Shown one piece after another: positions 35,445-44,032 of a DNA stretch of 64,000 nt; the first letter of the stretch is position 1, and each line of letters starts with the position of its first letter. The position numbers and the translations under genes were made by a program. Below the pieces are notes generated by a model that worked only from the letters and a program-made list of their open reading frames with translations, was not told where the DNA came from and did no database searches. Source of the DNA: Chitinophagales bacterium (GTDB lineage: Bacteria; Bacteroidota; Bacteroidia; Chitinophagales; UBA10324); NCBI GenBank assembly GCA_019694975.1, contig JAIBAY010000006.1, positions 62,001 to 126,000 of the forward strand, written 5' to 3'.

Positions 35445-37214
35445 TTACCGGACAACAAGCACCGTTCCTTTTGCTTCTATGTGTTTCTTATTGCCGTCAA
35501 CCACTACTACCTGGTAAGCATAGGCTCCCTGTTGAACGATCACGCCATTTTCGCGCCCGTCCCAACCCTCATCAGGATCGGATGATGTGAAAATTTCTTT
35601 CCCCCAACGGTTGAAAACAGAAAAGGTGAAAGAGGAAACGGTTTCCATATTCAGGATGGGTTTAAAGATGTTATTGTTTCCTTCCGGCGCAAAAGCATTG
35701 GGCATATAGATCTGACTGGGCTGATTGAGACATAACGTGTTGGAGCGGCTGTGAACCGTATCAATGATGCCATTAGGGAATATCATGGAATCAATTGCTT
35801 CCACATAATAGCATGGTGTTGGTACAGGAATATTGCCTTCATTGTATTCATTCGTGGCTTCATCAAATAGTGCTACGCTGTTAAAGCCAATGCCGTCATC
35901 GCGGAACAGGTTATACCCCGTTACCGATCCATACTGAAGATACGATTCATCCCATCGCACTAAAAAACTCAGGTCGCTGAATGCATAACCGCTCAGCAGT
36001 ACACTCTTGCCGATGGACGAGGTGTCGAGGTTACCACAGCTGTCACTGGCAATGATGCGGTAATAGTAACTCAGCTGGCCGGTAAGCGCTGTGGAATCCG
36101 TGTAGACATTGATGACAGAAAGATTTGCCGGCGGAAGAATGGAAGCGATCTGCGTAAACCCGGTACTGTCGAGGCTGCGCTGAATCTTGAGGCTGAATAG
36201 ATCGGCGATCGGATCCACGGAATAGTAAACATTCACTTTTCCGGGCGCAACAACGGAAACATTACGGATAAATAAATCGCCGGAAGGTTGCACCACATTC
36301 AGTTTCGCGCAAAGATCATTGGAGGTGGAAGTGATGAGCGTTGCAGTTTGCGTAGCAACCACGCGGAAGCAGATCACATCACCGTCATTTAAGCTGGTAA
36401 CCTGGCACGTAAGGATATTCGGCGGTAATGTCTGTATGATGTTGTAGGGTCCGCCGTTTACCGAAACCATGACATCATATTGCAGCACATCAGGCTGCCA
36501 GTGATTGTAAGCATACCAGTTAAGCGTGACGGTATTGCTGCAGCGGTCCACTTCCTGTTGCAGAAAAATAGTATGCTGCGGAAGTGAGTTGATTGGCCCG
36601 GTATTAAAACAGCTGTCTATGGATGCAAGCGTATAGCTGGCTGAATCAACATTGACGGCAGCAGTGAGGTCGGTATAGCTTGTATTATTTTTCCCATACA
36701 CGGTATCGATAGGTATAAAGAGGCTGTTCGTCACCCTGTAAATAATATAACCATATGTTTCCGGCGAATTGCCCGGCTCCCACTTGATTTCAGCGGCATT
36801 ATTCAGCACGGATACATACGTGATGACGGGCGGTTCAGGGTCGCTGCTGTCGAGGGTATCGGATTGCAACACGGTAAATCCCGGGCAGTTGAAGTCGCTC
36901 TCCATATAGTAATAGTACACGATGCTGCTATTGCCCACATTATCATCATAAGAGGTGGCAGCCTGATTGGTTTCAGAATAGATCAGCGTATAAGGTCCGT
37001 TCAATGCCGTGCTCCTGTAAATGTAATAGGCATTAAAAGGCCCGCAGCTATTAACCGGCGGCGTCCAGATGAGGCGCACGAAAATATTGCCATTGATGGA
37101 AACATTGGTGACACAGTCGAGCTCCGGTGCCATGATAAACTGTGCACGGAGCGGCGAAGCAGCCAGGAGGCAGCAGGAGAGGAGTAATGGCCAAATGCCG
37201 CGATGCTTTTTCAT
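35445..37214 (-). CDS. Secreted fibronectin-like protein with gliding-type T9SS C-terminus
   Basis: 589 residues. Signal peptide MKKHRGIWPLLLSCCLLAASPLRAQ. Several fibronectin type III-like modules follow (repeated 'YYYR', 'YYIYR' and 'VRWDES' strands). The C-terminal ~85 residues, from IYMPNAFAPEGNNNIFKP through FSVFNRWGKEIFTS and GWDGRENG to the end, form the 'gliding motility-associated C-terminal' (type B) T9SS domain. It is probably a surface protein or adhesin; no enzyme motif is visible. It is convergent with obgE and sits beside the M16 gene on the same strand, 45 bases away. Confidence 0.88.
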   Translation of the reverse strand: MKKHRGIWPLLLSCCLLAASPLRAQFIMAPELDCVTNVSINGNIFVRLIWTPPVNSCGPFNAYYIYRSTALNGPYTLIYSETNQAATSYDDNVGNSSIVYYYYMESDFNCPGFTVLQSDTLDSSDPEPPVITYVSVLNNAAEIKWEPGNSPETYGYIIYRVTNSLFIPIDTVYGKNNTSYTDLTAAVNVDSASYTLASIDSCFNTGPINSLPQHTIFLQQEVDRCSNTVTLNWYAYNHWQPDVLQYDVMVSVNGGPYNIIQTLPPNILTCQVTSLNDGDVICFRVVATQTATLITSTSNDLCAKLNVVQPSGDLFIRNVSVVAPGKVNVYYSVDPIADLFSLKIQRSLDSTGFTQIASILPPANLSVINVYTDSTALTGQLSYYYRIIASDSCGNLDTSSIGKSVLLSGYAFSDLSFLVRWDESYLQYGSVTGYNLFRDDGIGFNSVALFDEATNEYNEGNIPVPTPCYYVEAIDSMIFPNGIIDTVHSRSNTLCLNQPSQIYMPNAFAPEGNNNIFKPILNMETVSSFTFSVFNRWGKEIFTSSDPDEGWDGRENGVIVQQGAYAYQVVVVDGNKKHIEAKGTVLVVR

Positions 37215-37259
37215 GGTTGCTGACAGGTGACGTTGTTGAACAGCTGCGTATCGGGTTTA

Positions 37260-38582
37260 CTATGCGGAAATAATAGAAGGGCTGTCTGCCGGAACAAGAT
37301 CCGGATTCCCGGCTACTACTTCCAGTATACCTTCCTGCCCGAGATATTGATTAGCCAGTCGCTGCACATCGGCCGGCGTGATCGTACGGATGGTTTGAAT
37401 CAGGTTATAGAAGAAATCTTCCTTCAAGCCATACACTTCAAGACCACGCATCACTTCCGCTACATTAAAAGCGCCATCAACATCAGAAAGAAAAACGCCC
37501 AGCAGGTAATTCTTCACCAGCTGCAGTTCCTCATCGGGCACGGGTTCCAGCCTTAAACGCTCCATTTCATGATAAATTTCCTGCACCGCATTCCAGGTTA
37601 CTTCTCCTCCCACTTCCGTTGTCACATACCAGTGCGCATCATGCAGGTAAGATGAGATGGAAGAATGTACACCATAACAATAACCTTTGTCTTCGCGCAG
37701 GTTCTGCATCAGCCGGCTTCCGAAGTATCCGCCAAAAATGGTGTTGAGCACCCTGAGCGCAGGATAATCCGGATGGAGTTTGTTCACCAGCATCTTGCCG
37801 ATCCGGATGCCTGATTGCACGGCGTCCTTTTTGGCGGTGAACAATTTACCGATGCTGCTTTTCGCGATTGAATGACTGTAAGGTGCCGTGATATTTTCGG
37901 CAATGGATGTTTTGCCAAAATAAGATTCGAGCAGGCCGAGCAGGTGATCCGTTATTTTTCCGGCAATGATAATTTTACATGATCCGCTGCGGTATTGCGA
38001 TGCATGAAATGACCGCAGCAACGATGCGTCTATCTTATCATAATCTTCGGGTGATGTGGTGTACCCCGACGGATAATTACTGCTATACAATTGTTCATTA
38101 AACGTTTTATGCGCCAGGAAATCCACCTTTTGAAGGTTTACCAGCAGCCGCTGTTTGCTGTTTTGTATATATGTGGTTAATTCCTTTTCAGGAAAAGCTG
38201 CCTCATAGATCACTTCCTGCAACAGCGGAAACAACCGGTCCAGGTGCTTGTTGAGTGTGAAGAGTGAAACCTGCGCATAATCAATGGTCGCATCTGCGGT
38301 AAGGCTGGCACCATAAAATTCAACCGATTCCGCCACTTCCTGCGCTGATTTATGTTTTGTGCCTTCCATCAGCAGTTTGCTGGTGGTGGCAGCAACAGCG
38401 CGCCGTGGTTCCTGCCAGCGGCCGGCATTAAAGATCAGCTCCACTTTAGTAACTTCCTGGCTTCCTGCATTGATACTTACCACCGGAATGCCATTGCTGA
38501 GTTGCAGCCGGTTGATGGGCGGAAGTGTAATAGATTCAATATCTCGCAGCGGCGGAGCCTGGGCCCTTTCGGTTTGGTTCAT
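37260..38582 (-). CDS. M16-family peptidase-like protein, inactive-type subunit
   Basis: 440 residues with the M16 (pitrilysin/MPP) fold: an N-terminal half resembling the zinc peptidase domain (QLSNGIPVVSINAGSQEVTKVEL) and a C-terminal half with the GGYFGSRLMQNLREDKGYCYGVHS segment. The HxxEH zinc motif is absent at its expected place, so it is probably the non-catalytic partner of a two-subunit protease, as in bacterial MPP-like pairs. The catalytic partner is likely the gene at 41461-42699. Start ATG 38582 (MNQTERAQAPP); the longer frame from 38609 is less likely. Confidence 0.85.
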   Translation of the reverse strand: MNQTERAQAPPLRDIESITLPPINRLQLSNGIPVVSINAGSQEVTKVELIFNAGRWQEPRRAVAATTSKLLMEGTKHKSAQEVAESVEFYGASLTADATIDYAQVSLFTLNKHLDRLFPLLQEVIYEAAFPEKELTTYIQNSKQRLLVNLQKVDFLAHKTFNEQLYSSNYPSGYTTSPEDYDKIDASLLRSFHASQYRSGSCKIIIAGKITDHLLGLLESYFGKTSIAENITAPYSHSIAKSSIGKLFTAKKDAVQSGIRIGKMLVNKLHPDYPALRVLNTIFGGYFGSRLMQNLREDKGYCYGVHSSISSYLHDAHWYVTTEVGGEVTWNAVQEIYHEMERLRLEPVPDEELQLVKNYLLGVFLSDVDGAFNVAEVMRGLEVYGLKEDFFYNLIQTIRTITPADVQRLANQYLGQEGILEVVAGNPDLVPADSPSIISA

Positions 38583-38843
38583 AGGCTGGTAAAAATACAA
38601 AAAAGACATTGAGCGGTGAGTAGTTGCTCATCTGCTTTGCAATTGTCCTACCGGCTCTTGTGACAGCATGGATAACGATGCCAATTGAAAAATGAGGTGG
38701 CGGTGAACAACAGGATTCCGGCAGATTTTTCAGCAATTAATTAACTATACACCGTTGAAGGCATTCATCCGGAAGCTGCCAATATCAGTATATTGCGAGA
38801 TTAGCTAAGGCATTTTTTTCAACTGCCTGCATCAAAATCAGTA

Positions 38844-39512
38844 ATGATGTTAAAGTCAATTTTTCTTGTTCTTCTTGCTCTGTGCTTACACTACATTCCG
38901 GCAGCGCATGCGCAAATTGCGGAAGGCGAACAAATACGTTTTGCCAATCCGGGCATTCAGAAATGGTATGCGGGCTGGTACATTTCACTGCAGGGCGATA
39001 CTGTTCCCGGCTTCATCTACTTGTCTAACCAGGTGGACAATCAGTTACAACTGAAATATGCCACGGAAAATCCGCCTGTATCTCCGGTAAAAACCATAGT
39101 GCCGGCAGCGGCAAAGGGCTTTCGCGTGAAGGATCGTGTGTATCAGTCGCTGCTGACGGAGGCCACCAAAAATGCAGAGCCTATGTTTTTCAGAAGGATG
39201 GAATCGGGCCGGATTAACTTATATGCATGGTATGCTATTCCGATAAATGGAATGATGCAGGAAGGGAATAAGAAACGGCTTGTTACCGCCAATGATGAAA
39301 AATTTCATGAGCAGGTTTTTTATCTCCAGACAGGGGATGAACTTCCCTTCCGTGTGCCGGACAGTGAACATTTCGCGGCGGATATGAGCAGGCTGCTGGC
39401 TGACGATGAAGTGCTTGCCGGCCGCATCGCTCAGGAGATGAAGAGTTATCGTGCCACAGACATTCTCAACATTGTACAGCAATATAACAAGTGGTACAGT
39501 GATCACCACTAA
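38844..39512 (+). CDS. Secreted protein of unknown function
   Basis: 222 residues. A signal peptide (MMLKSIFLVLLALCLHYIPAAHAQ) precedes a soluble domain with several beta strands, e.g. GWYISLQGDTVPGFIYLSNQ. I do not recognise a family. The gene is inserted, on the opposite strand, between the two M16 genes together with the deiminase gene, and converges on the latter with a 27-base gap. Confidence 0.7.
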   Translation: MMLKSIFLVLLALCLHYIPAAHAQIAEGEQIRFANPGIQKWYAGWYISLQGDTVPGFIYLSNQVDNQLQLKYATENPPVSPVKTIVPAAAKGFRVKDRVYQSLLTEATKNAEPMFFRRMESGRINLYAWYAIPINGMMQEGNKKRLVTANDEKFHEQVFYLQTGDELPFRVPDSEHFAADMSRLLADDEVLAGRIAQEMKSYRATDILNIVQQYNKWYSDHH

Positions 39513-39539
39513 CAGTTACTGCAGGCGGCAATGCACTTA

Positions 39540-41351
39540 TCAGCGGTACAGGATGAATTTTTTGGTGAAGAATTGATTTGCTGCCGTCATTTCCACGAAG
39601 TAGATACCGGCCGTTTCATTGCCCGGTATAAAATCAAAGCGATGGTTGCCCGCACTTAGATTGCCCTCCGCCAGCACCGCCACATTTTTTCCAACCACAT
39701 CCCTGATGATCACCTTGCATGGCATATCCTCCGGCAGCGTGACACCAATCGTTACCCTGCCGGAAGCAGGATTCGGATAAGGATCGTACAAGACCGGCAA
39801 CTCAGCAACGGATTCATCAGACTTAAGCTGATTGAAATAAACAGGCATGGGGAAGATAGTGGCATTGCTGTAATTGCGTTTTTTTGTAACGGCAAACTCC
39901 CAGTAACCATCCGGTGCAGTCATCGGTTTGCTGATGCTTCTGCCGCTGTTGGATGCAGCATGGATGTAGTAGAAAACTTTCGTTGGCGTTTGCTGTGCAG
40001 GCAGGTAAGCATAAAAGGTATCATTGGCTGCGGCAGTCATCGGCACTTCCGTATAGCCGGCGGCAGTATCCACCGACCAGAACACCGAAGCATCACTTAC
40101 CCCTGAAGGTGTTTTGATTTTCGCTTCCACCAGTATAGGGCTTGCAGATACTGCCTTTTCCTGCAATGGTGCATGCGAAATCCACAGCGGATCACCGGCG
40201 GAAATTTCTTTGGTGATACAATGCACGGCACCTAATGCGGAAATGATAGGTGAATTGCCATCATCGCAGTCAATCGTCACAATTTTATAGCCGGGCATGT
40301 TTTCTTTATAGATACGGATGGCTGTTGTGTCATACTCCTGCCGGTAGGTTGGCAAGATCACGGTTTTATTCACAATCACCGAATTGGTGTAGGTGCGGTA
40401 ATAAGTCTGGGGAACATATTTACCGGTAGTGCTCGGTGGCATGGGAATGCGAACAATTTTATACGGCCTTCCAAAGCAACTCAGGTAGTTATCCTGTATG
40501 TATTGAATGTTGGCTTCAATCTGCGGTCCGTCTGCCACGCCTGCCGGAAATTCTCCTACCAGCAGTGTTTCTTCATCCAGCAGCTTCATGTGCATGTCAA
40601 TGTGATGGATCTCATCATAGGGAAGTGTTTCCATCAGCACATAGCGGTTGATGCCCATGTATTTCTTCAGGATAGTATCAATATCAGCAACCGATTTAAC
40701 CGATGCATTGAAATCATTGCCCGGCCCGTTGTCAGTAAGGATCAGCTTGGAAGAGAAGCCGGTATTGTGGCCATCCACCATAAAATTGCCTCCTGTATGC
40801 ACGAGGTCATACGGTGCCACGGTTGTCTGATAAATGGGTAAACCAATGAAAGTAGCCAGTGCTCCGGGCACTACATCATCTTTAGGCCGCGGGCGGTTGT
40901 AGATCCAGTCAATGAGTGAGAGCTGCGTTACATCGTCCTTATAAATATTCCAGGGGCCATAGTCGCGGCACCAGACAGAGTCAAATGTTTTAATCACAAA
41001 CTTGATGTTCGTTAAAGGGATGCCGGCGGAAGTAAGCGTATTTTTTACGCTATTGGAATCAGTACATACGATATATACCTTGCATTCCTGCTGCGCCGCC
41101 GCCACAATTGGTTTCAGTATAGAAGTGTAGCTCGTCCAGGTTATCACCAATCCCTGTATCTCTTCCCATTCAGCCGCAGTTCTTGGTGTGAATGCAGGTG
41201 GATTTACGTCACGGATGCCTTCGGTATTGATGAGATATGTGGGAAGGAGGGCACGTTCTTCTTCAGTTATCCAGTGTGGCAGATTCTGGCTATTTGTGTT
41301 TCCGGTAATGAAAAGCAGGGATAGCGAAAGAATGGTAAATATTTTTTTCAT
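39540..41351 (-). CDS. Secreted peptidylarginine/agmatine deiminase family protein with T9SS domain
   Basis: 603 residues. Signal peptide, then a Porphyromonas-type PAD/agmatine-deiminase domain (~60-395). Candidate active-site residues line up with the family: Asp130 in WCRDYGPW, His250 and Asp252 in HHIDMHMK, Asn323 in TYTNSV and the nucleophile Cys378 in GAVHC. A beta-rich Ig-like region follows (~396-500), then a type A T9SS sorting domain (YDPYPNPASGRVTIGV to the end). By analogy with P. gingivalis PPAD it may convert arginine residues of proteins to citrulline outside the cell; free agmatine is the alternative substrate. Confidence 0.88.
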   Translation of the reverse strand: MKKIFTILSLSLLFITGNTNSQNLPHWITEEERALLPTYLINTEGIRDVNPPAFTPRTAAEWEEIQGLVITWTSYTSILKPIVAAAQQECKVYIVCTDSNSVKNTLTSAGIPLTNIKFVIKTFDSVWCRDYGPWNIYKDDVTQLSLIDWIYNRPRPKDDVVPGALATFIGLPIYQTTVAPYDLVHTGGNFMVDGHNTGFSSKLILTDNGPGNDFNASVKSVADIDTILKKYMGINRYVLMETLPYDEIHHIDMHMKLLDEETLLVGEFPAGVADGPQIEANIQYIQDNYLSCFGRPYKIVRIPMPPSTTGKYVPQTYYRTYTNSVIVNKTVILPTYRQEYDTTAIRIYKENMPGYKIVTIDCDDGNSPIISALGAVHCITKEISAGDPLWISHAPLQEKAVSASPILVEAKIKTPSGVSDASVFWSVDTAAGYTEVPMTAAANDTFYAYLPAQQTPTKVFYYIHAASNSGRSISKPMTAPDGYWEFAVTKKRNYSNATIFPMPVYFNQLKSDESVAELPVLYDPYPNPASGRVTIGVTLPEDMPCKVIIRDVVGKNVAVLAEGNLSAGNHRFDFIPGNETAGIYFVEMTAANQFFTKKFILYR

Positions 41352-41460
41352 GGCGTAATTTTTTTAATTGAAAACGGCTTTGAACAGCGCATCTAAATTA
41401 AGGAATAAATATTACTGCTGACCGTAATGGCGGTGGGCAGCGGCATAGTGGTAATGTTTC

Positions 41461-42699
41461 TCAGTTTTTTGAATGATAATACAGGACGGAGCAGTTATCC
41501 TCCGTAAAAATAGCCTGTGCCTGTTGTAAGATGTCGTCGGCAGTGGTATCCAGGTAATGATTCGCTTCTTCATTCACGAGGTTCGCATCACCAAGCAATT
41601 CGTAATAAGCCAGGTTCATTGCTTTATTCAGTAATTCTGTCTCAGAAAAAATGATCTGTGCTTCCACGCGGTTTTTCACCTTCACCAACTCTGTTTCGTC
41701 AATGCGTTCACCGGTAATCCTGCTGATCTCTTCATCAATCGCCTTTCCTGCCTGTTCCATTTTCACTCCTTTCACCAGTTTCCCTTCCACCACAATCAGC
41801 CCCGGATCAATAGAGCCGGTCTGATAAGCATTGATTTCGGAAAACAATTTCTTCTCTTTCACGAGAGCCTGGTAAAGCCTGCCGGATTTGCCGCCTGATA
41901 ATACATCGGTGATAAGGTCGGCGGCATAGTAGCGCGGATCCATCCTCGCCGGCATGTGCCAGGTTTTATAGATCGCGTCTAACGGAACATCTGCTTTTAT
42001 CGTCAGGCTCTTTAATCCGTGTTGTGCAGGTTCCTGCGGAATATTCCTGGGAGGCTTGTGACCAGCAGGAATATCACCGAACCATTTTTCTGCCAGCCGG
42101 AAAATATCATCGGCCTTCACGCAACCTGCCACCACCAGTATTGCATTGTCGGGACGATAATGCCGGTAAAAAAATGATTTCACATCACCGAGTGTTGCTT
42201 CTTCAATGTGTGATAGTTTTTTACCGATGGTAGGCCACTGATATGGATGTGTACTGTAAGAGAGTGCGCGGAGTTGATGCCAGACATCTCCATACGGCTG
42301 ATTGATATAGTGTTCTTTAAATTCTTCACAAACCACTTTTCGCTGCACATCCAGTGAATGTTCGCTGAAGGCAAGTTCATTCATGCGATCCGACTCCAGC
42401 CACAAGGCGGTTTCCAGGTTTGGTGCCGGCAGCGTTTCATAATAGTTGGTAATATCGGTGGAGGTGAAGGCATTATTTTCACCGCTTGCCTTTTGCAATG
42501 GCTCATCAAATACCGGGATGTTGCGCGATCCGCCAAACATGAGGTGTTCAAACAAGTGTGCGAAGCCGGTCTGTTCCGGTGTCTCATCCCTCGAACCTAC
42601 ATCATACAACAGGTTGACAGCGGCAAGCGGCGTGGCGTTATCCTCATGTACAATCACCTTCAGTCCGTTTTCCAGTATGTGCTTTTGATATCCGATCAT
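41461..42699 (-). CDS. M16-family zinc peptidase, catalytic subunit
   Basis: 412 residues. The inverted zinc motif HLFEH is at residues 48-52, followed by a helix with the third ligand region (ALWLESDRM). The C-terminal half has the GGKSGRLYQALVKEKKL segment. Bacterial proteins of this type pair with a non-catalytic M16 subunit to degrade peptides. Start: ATG 42699 (MIGYQKHILENGLKV) rather than ATG 42729, because a good promoter (42717-42747) lies between and would exclude the longer form. Confidence 0.92.
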   Translation of the reverse strand: MIGYQKHILENGLKVIVHEDNATPLAAVNLLYDVGSRDETPEQTGFAHLFEHLMFGGSRNIPVFDEPLQKASGENNAFTSTDITNYYETLPAPNLETALWLESDRMNELAFSEHSLDVQRKVVCEEFKEHYINQPYGDVWHQLRALSYSTHPYQWPTIGKKLSHIEEATLGDVKSFFYRHYRPDNAILVVAGCVKADDIFRLAEKWFGDIPAGHKPPRNIPQEPAQHGLKSLTIKADVPLDAIYKTWHMPARMDPRYYAADLITDVLSGGKSGRLYQALVKEKKLFSEINAYQTGSIDPGLIVVEGKLVKGVKMEQAGKAIDEEISRITGERIDETELVKVKNRVEAQIIFSETELLNKAMNLAYYELLGDANLVNEEANHYLDTTADDILQQAQAIFTEDNCSVLYYHSKN

Positions 42700-42716
42700 G
42701 CTCGTTGGTTGAGTGT

Positions 42717-42747
42717 CAAAAGTAAACAATAGGGAATAATGTCCAAC
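42717..42747 (-). promoter_or_regulatory. Promoter of the M16 peptidase gene
   Basis: On the minus strand GTTG (42744-42747), a 19-base spacer and TACTTTTG (42717-42724). The -7 box is exact and the -33 element is one base off TTTG. It fixes the downstream ATG (42699) as the start. Confidence 0.65.
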
Positions 42748-42874
42748 GGCTACTCTTTCAGCGCTGAGGCATCACATGCCGGTTAAATGGAAAGTACGCA
42801 CACTCATTCCGTATTCAGGTGAAGCTCAAAAACAGCAAGCCATGAAGGCATGCAACATTTCAACATTTACCGCC

Positions 42875-42882
42875 TATCTTTG
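42875..42882 (+). promoter_or_regulatory. mqnC promoter, -7 box
   Basis: TATCTTTG fits TAnnTTTG. It ends 10 bases before the ATG at 42893, and lies inside the longer open frame from 42776, which is therefore not all coding. Confidence 0.6.
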
Positions 42883-42892
42883 TTCTTCTGTC

Positions 42893-44017
42893 ATGCATAC
42901 CGGTAAACTTTTACAACGCGCATTGGACATGCAGTTTCTTTCCATCGAGGAAGGAATGCATTTATTTGAACAGGTGCCCACTGCAGAACTGATGGCCGTG
43001 GGGCATTCATTGCGCATGCAGCAGAAGCCGGAAAAAGTGGTTACGTGGATCATCGACAGGAACGTAAACACTACCAATGTATGCATCGCCAACTGTAAGT
43101 TCTGCAACTTTTTCCGCAAGCCCGGCGCACCGGATGCATACATCACTACCATTGAGCAATACAAACAAAAAATTGACGAAACCTATCGCTTGGGCGGCGA
43201 ACAGTTATTGTTACAGGGAGGCCACCATCCTGATCTCGGGCTGCGTTTTTATGTGGATCTTTTCAGGGAACTGAAATCTTTATATCCCGGGCTGAAGCTT
43301 CACTCACTCGGCCCTCCCGAAATCGCGCACATCACCAAACTTGAAAAGTCAACGCATACCGAGGTGCTGAAAGCCCTGATGGAAGCCGGCCTCGATTCAT
43401 TGCCGGGTGCAGGTGCAGAAATTCTGAACGACCGTGTGCGGCGCCTTATATCCAAAGGTAAGTGCAGCGGACAGGAATGGCTGAACGTGATGCGTGCCGC
43501 TCATCAGCTGCGGCTGACCACTTCCGCCACCATGATGTTTGGACATGTGGAAACACTCTATGAACGGTTTGAGCATCTGGTATGGCTTCGGCAGGTGCAG
43601 GAAGAAAAACCTGCTGACGCAAAAGGATTCATCGCCTTTATTCCATGGCCGTTCCAGGATGAAGGCACATTGCTGAGAAAGGTGCGCGGCGTAAGGAACA
43701 GCGTGAATGGTGACGAATACATACGAATGATTGCCATGAGCCGCATCATGCTGCCGAACATAAAAAATATCCAGGCCTCCTGGCTTACTGTTGGCAAAGA
43801 TATCGCCCAAATCTGCCTGCATGCAGGGGCCAACGATTTCGGATCTATCATGATTGAAGAAAATGTAGTGAGTGCCGCAGGGGCGCCACATCGTTTTACC
43901 GCCGATGGTATTCAGCAAGCCATTCGCGAAGCGGGCTATGAGCCGCGACTGCGGAATCAACAGTATGCATACCGCGAACTGCCTGCTGCTATAGAACAAC
44001 AGGTGATTAATTACTGA
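42893..44017 (+). CDS. mqnC: Cyclic dehypoxanthinyl futalosine synthase
   Basis: MqnC is the radical-SAM enzyme that cyclises dehypoxanthine futalosine in the futalosine pathway to menaquinone. 374 residues. The CxxxCxxC cluster motif is at Cys64, Cys68 and Cys71 (CIANCKFC). Downstream family motifs are QGGHHPDL, SLPGAGAEIL and TSATMMFGHVET. The ATG at 42893 is chosen: it fits the family length and follows a -7 box, while the frame upstream to 42776 does not look like the family. No other mqn gene is in the window. Menaquinone would be the electron acceptor for the complex I encoded at 7-14 kb. Confidence 0.93.
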   Translation: MHTGKLLQRALDMQFLSIEEGMHLFEQVPTAELMAVGHSLRMQQKPEKVVTWIIDRNVNTTNVCIANCKFCNFFRKPGAPDAYITTIEQYKQKIDETYRLGGEQLLLQGGHHPDLGLRFYVDLFRELKSLYPGLKLHSLGPPEIAHITKLEKSTHTEVLKALMEAGLDSLPGAGAEILNDRVRRLISKGKCSGQEWLNVMRAAHQLRLTTSATMMFGHVETLYERFEHLVWLRQVQEEKPADAKGFIAFIPWPFQDEGTLLRKVRGVRNSVNGDEYIRMIAMSRIMLPNIKNIQASWLTVGKDIAQICLHAGANDFGSIMIEENVVSAAGAPHRFTADGIQQAIREAGYEPRLRNQQYAYRELPAAIEQQVINY

Positions 44018-44032
44018 AGCAACGGGAAGATT

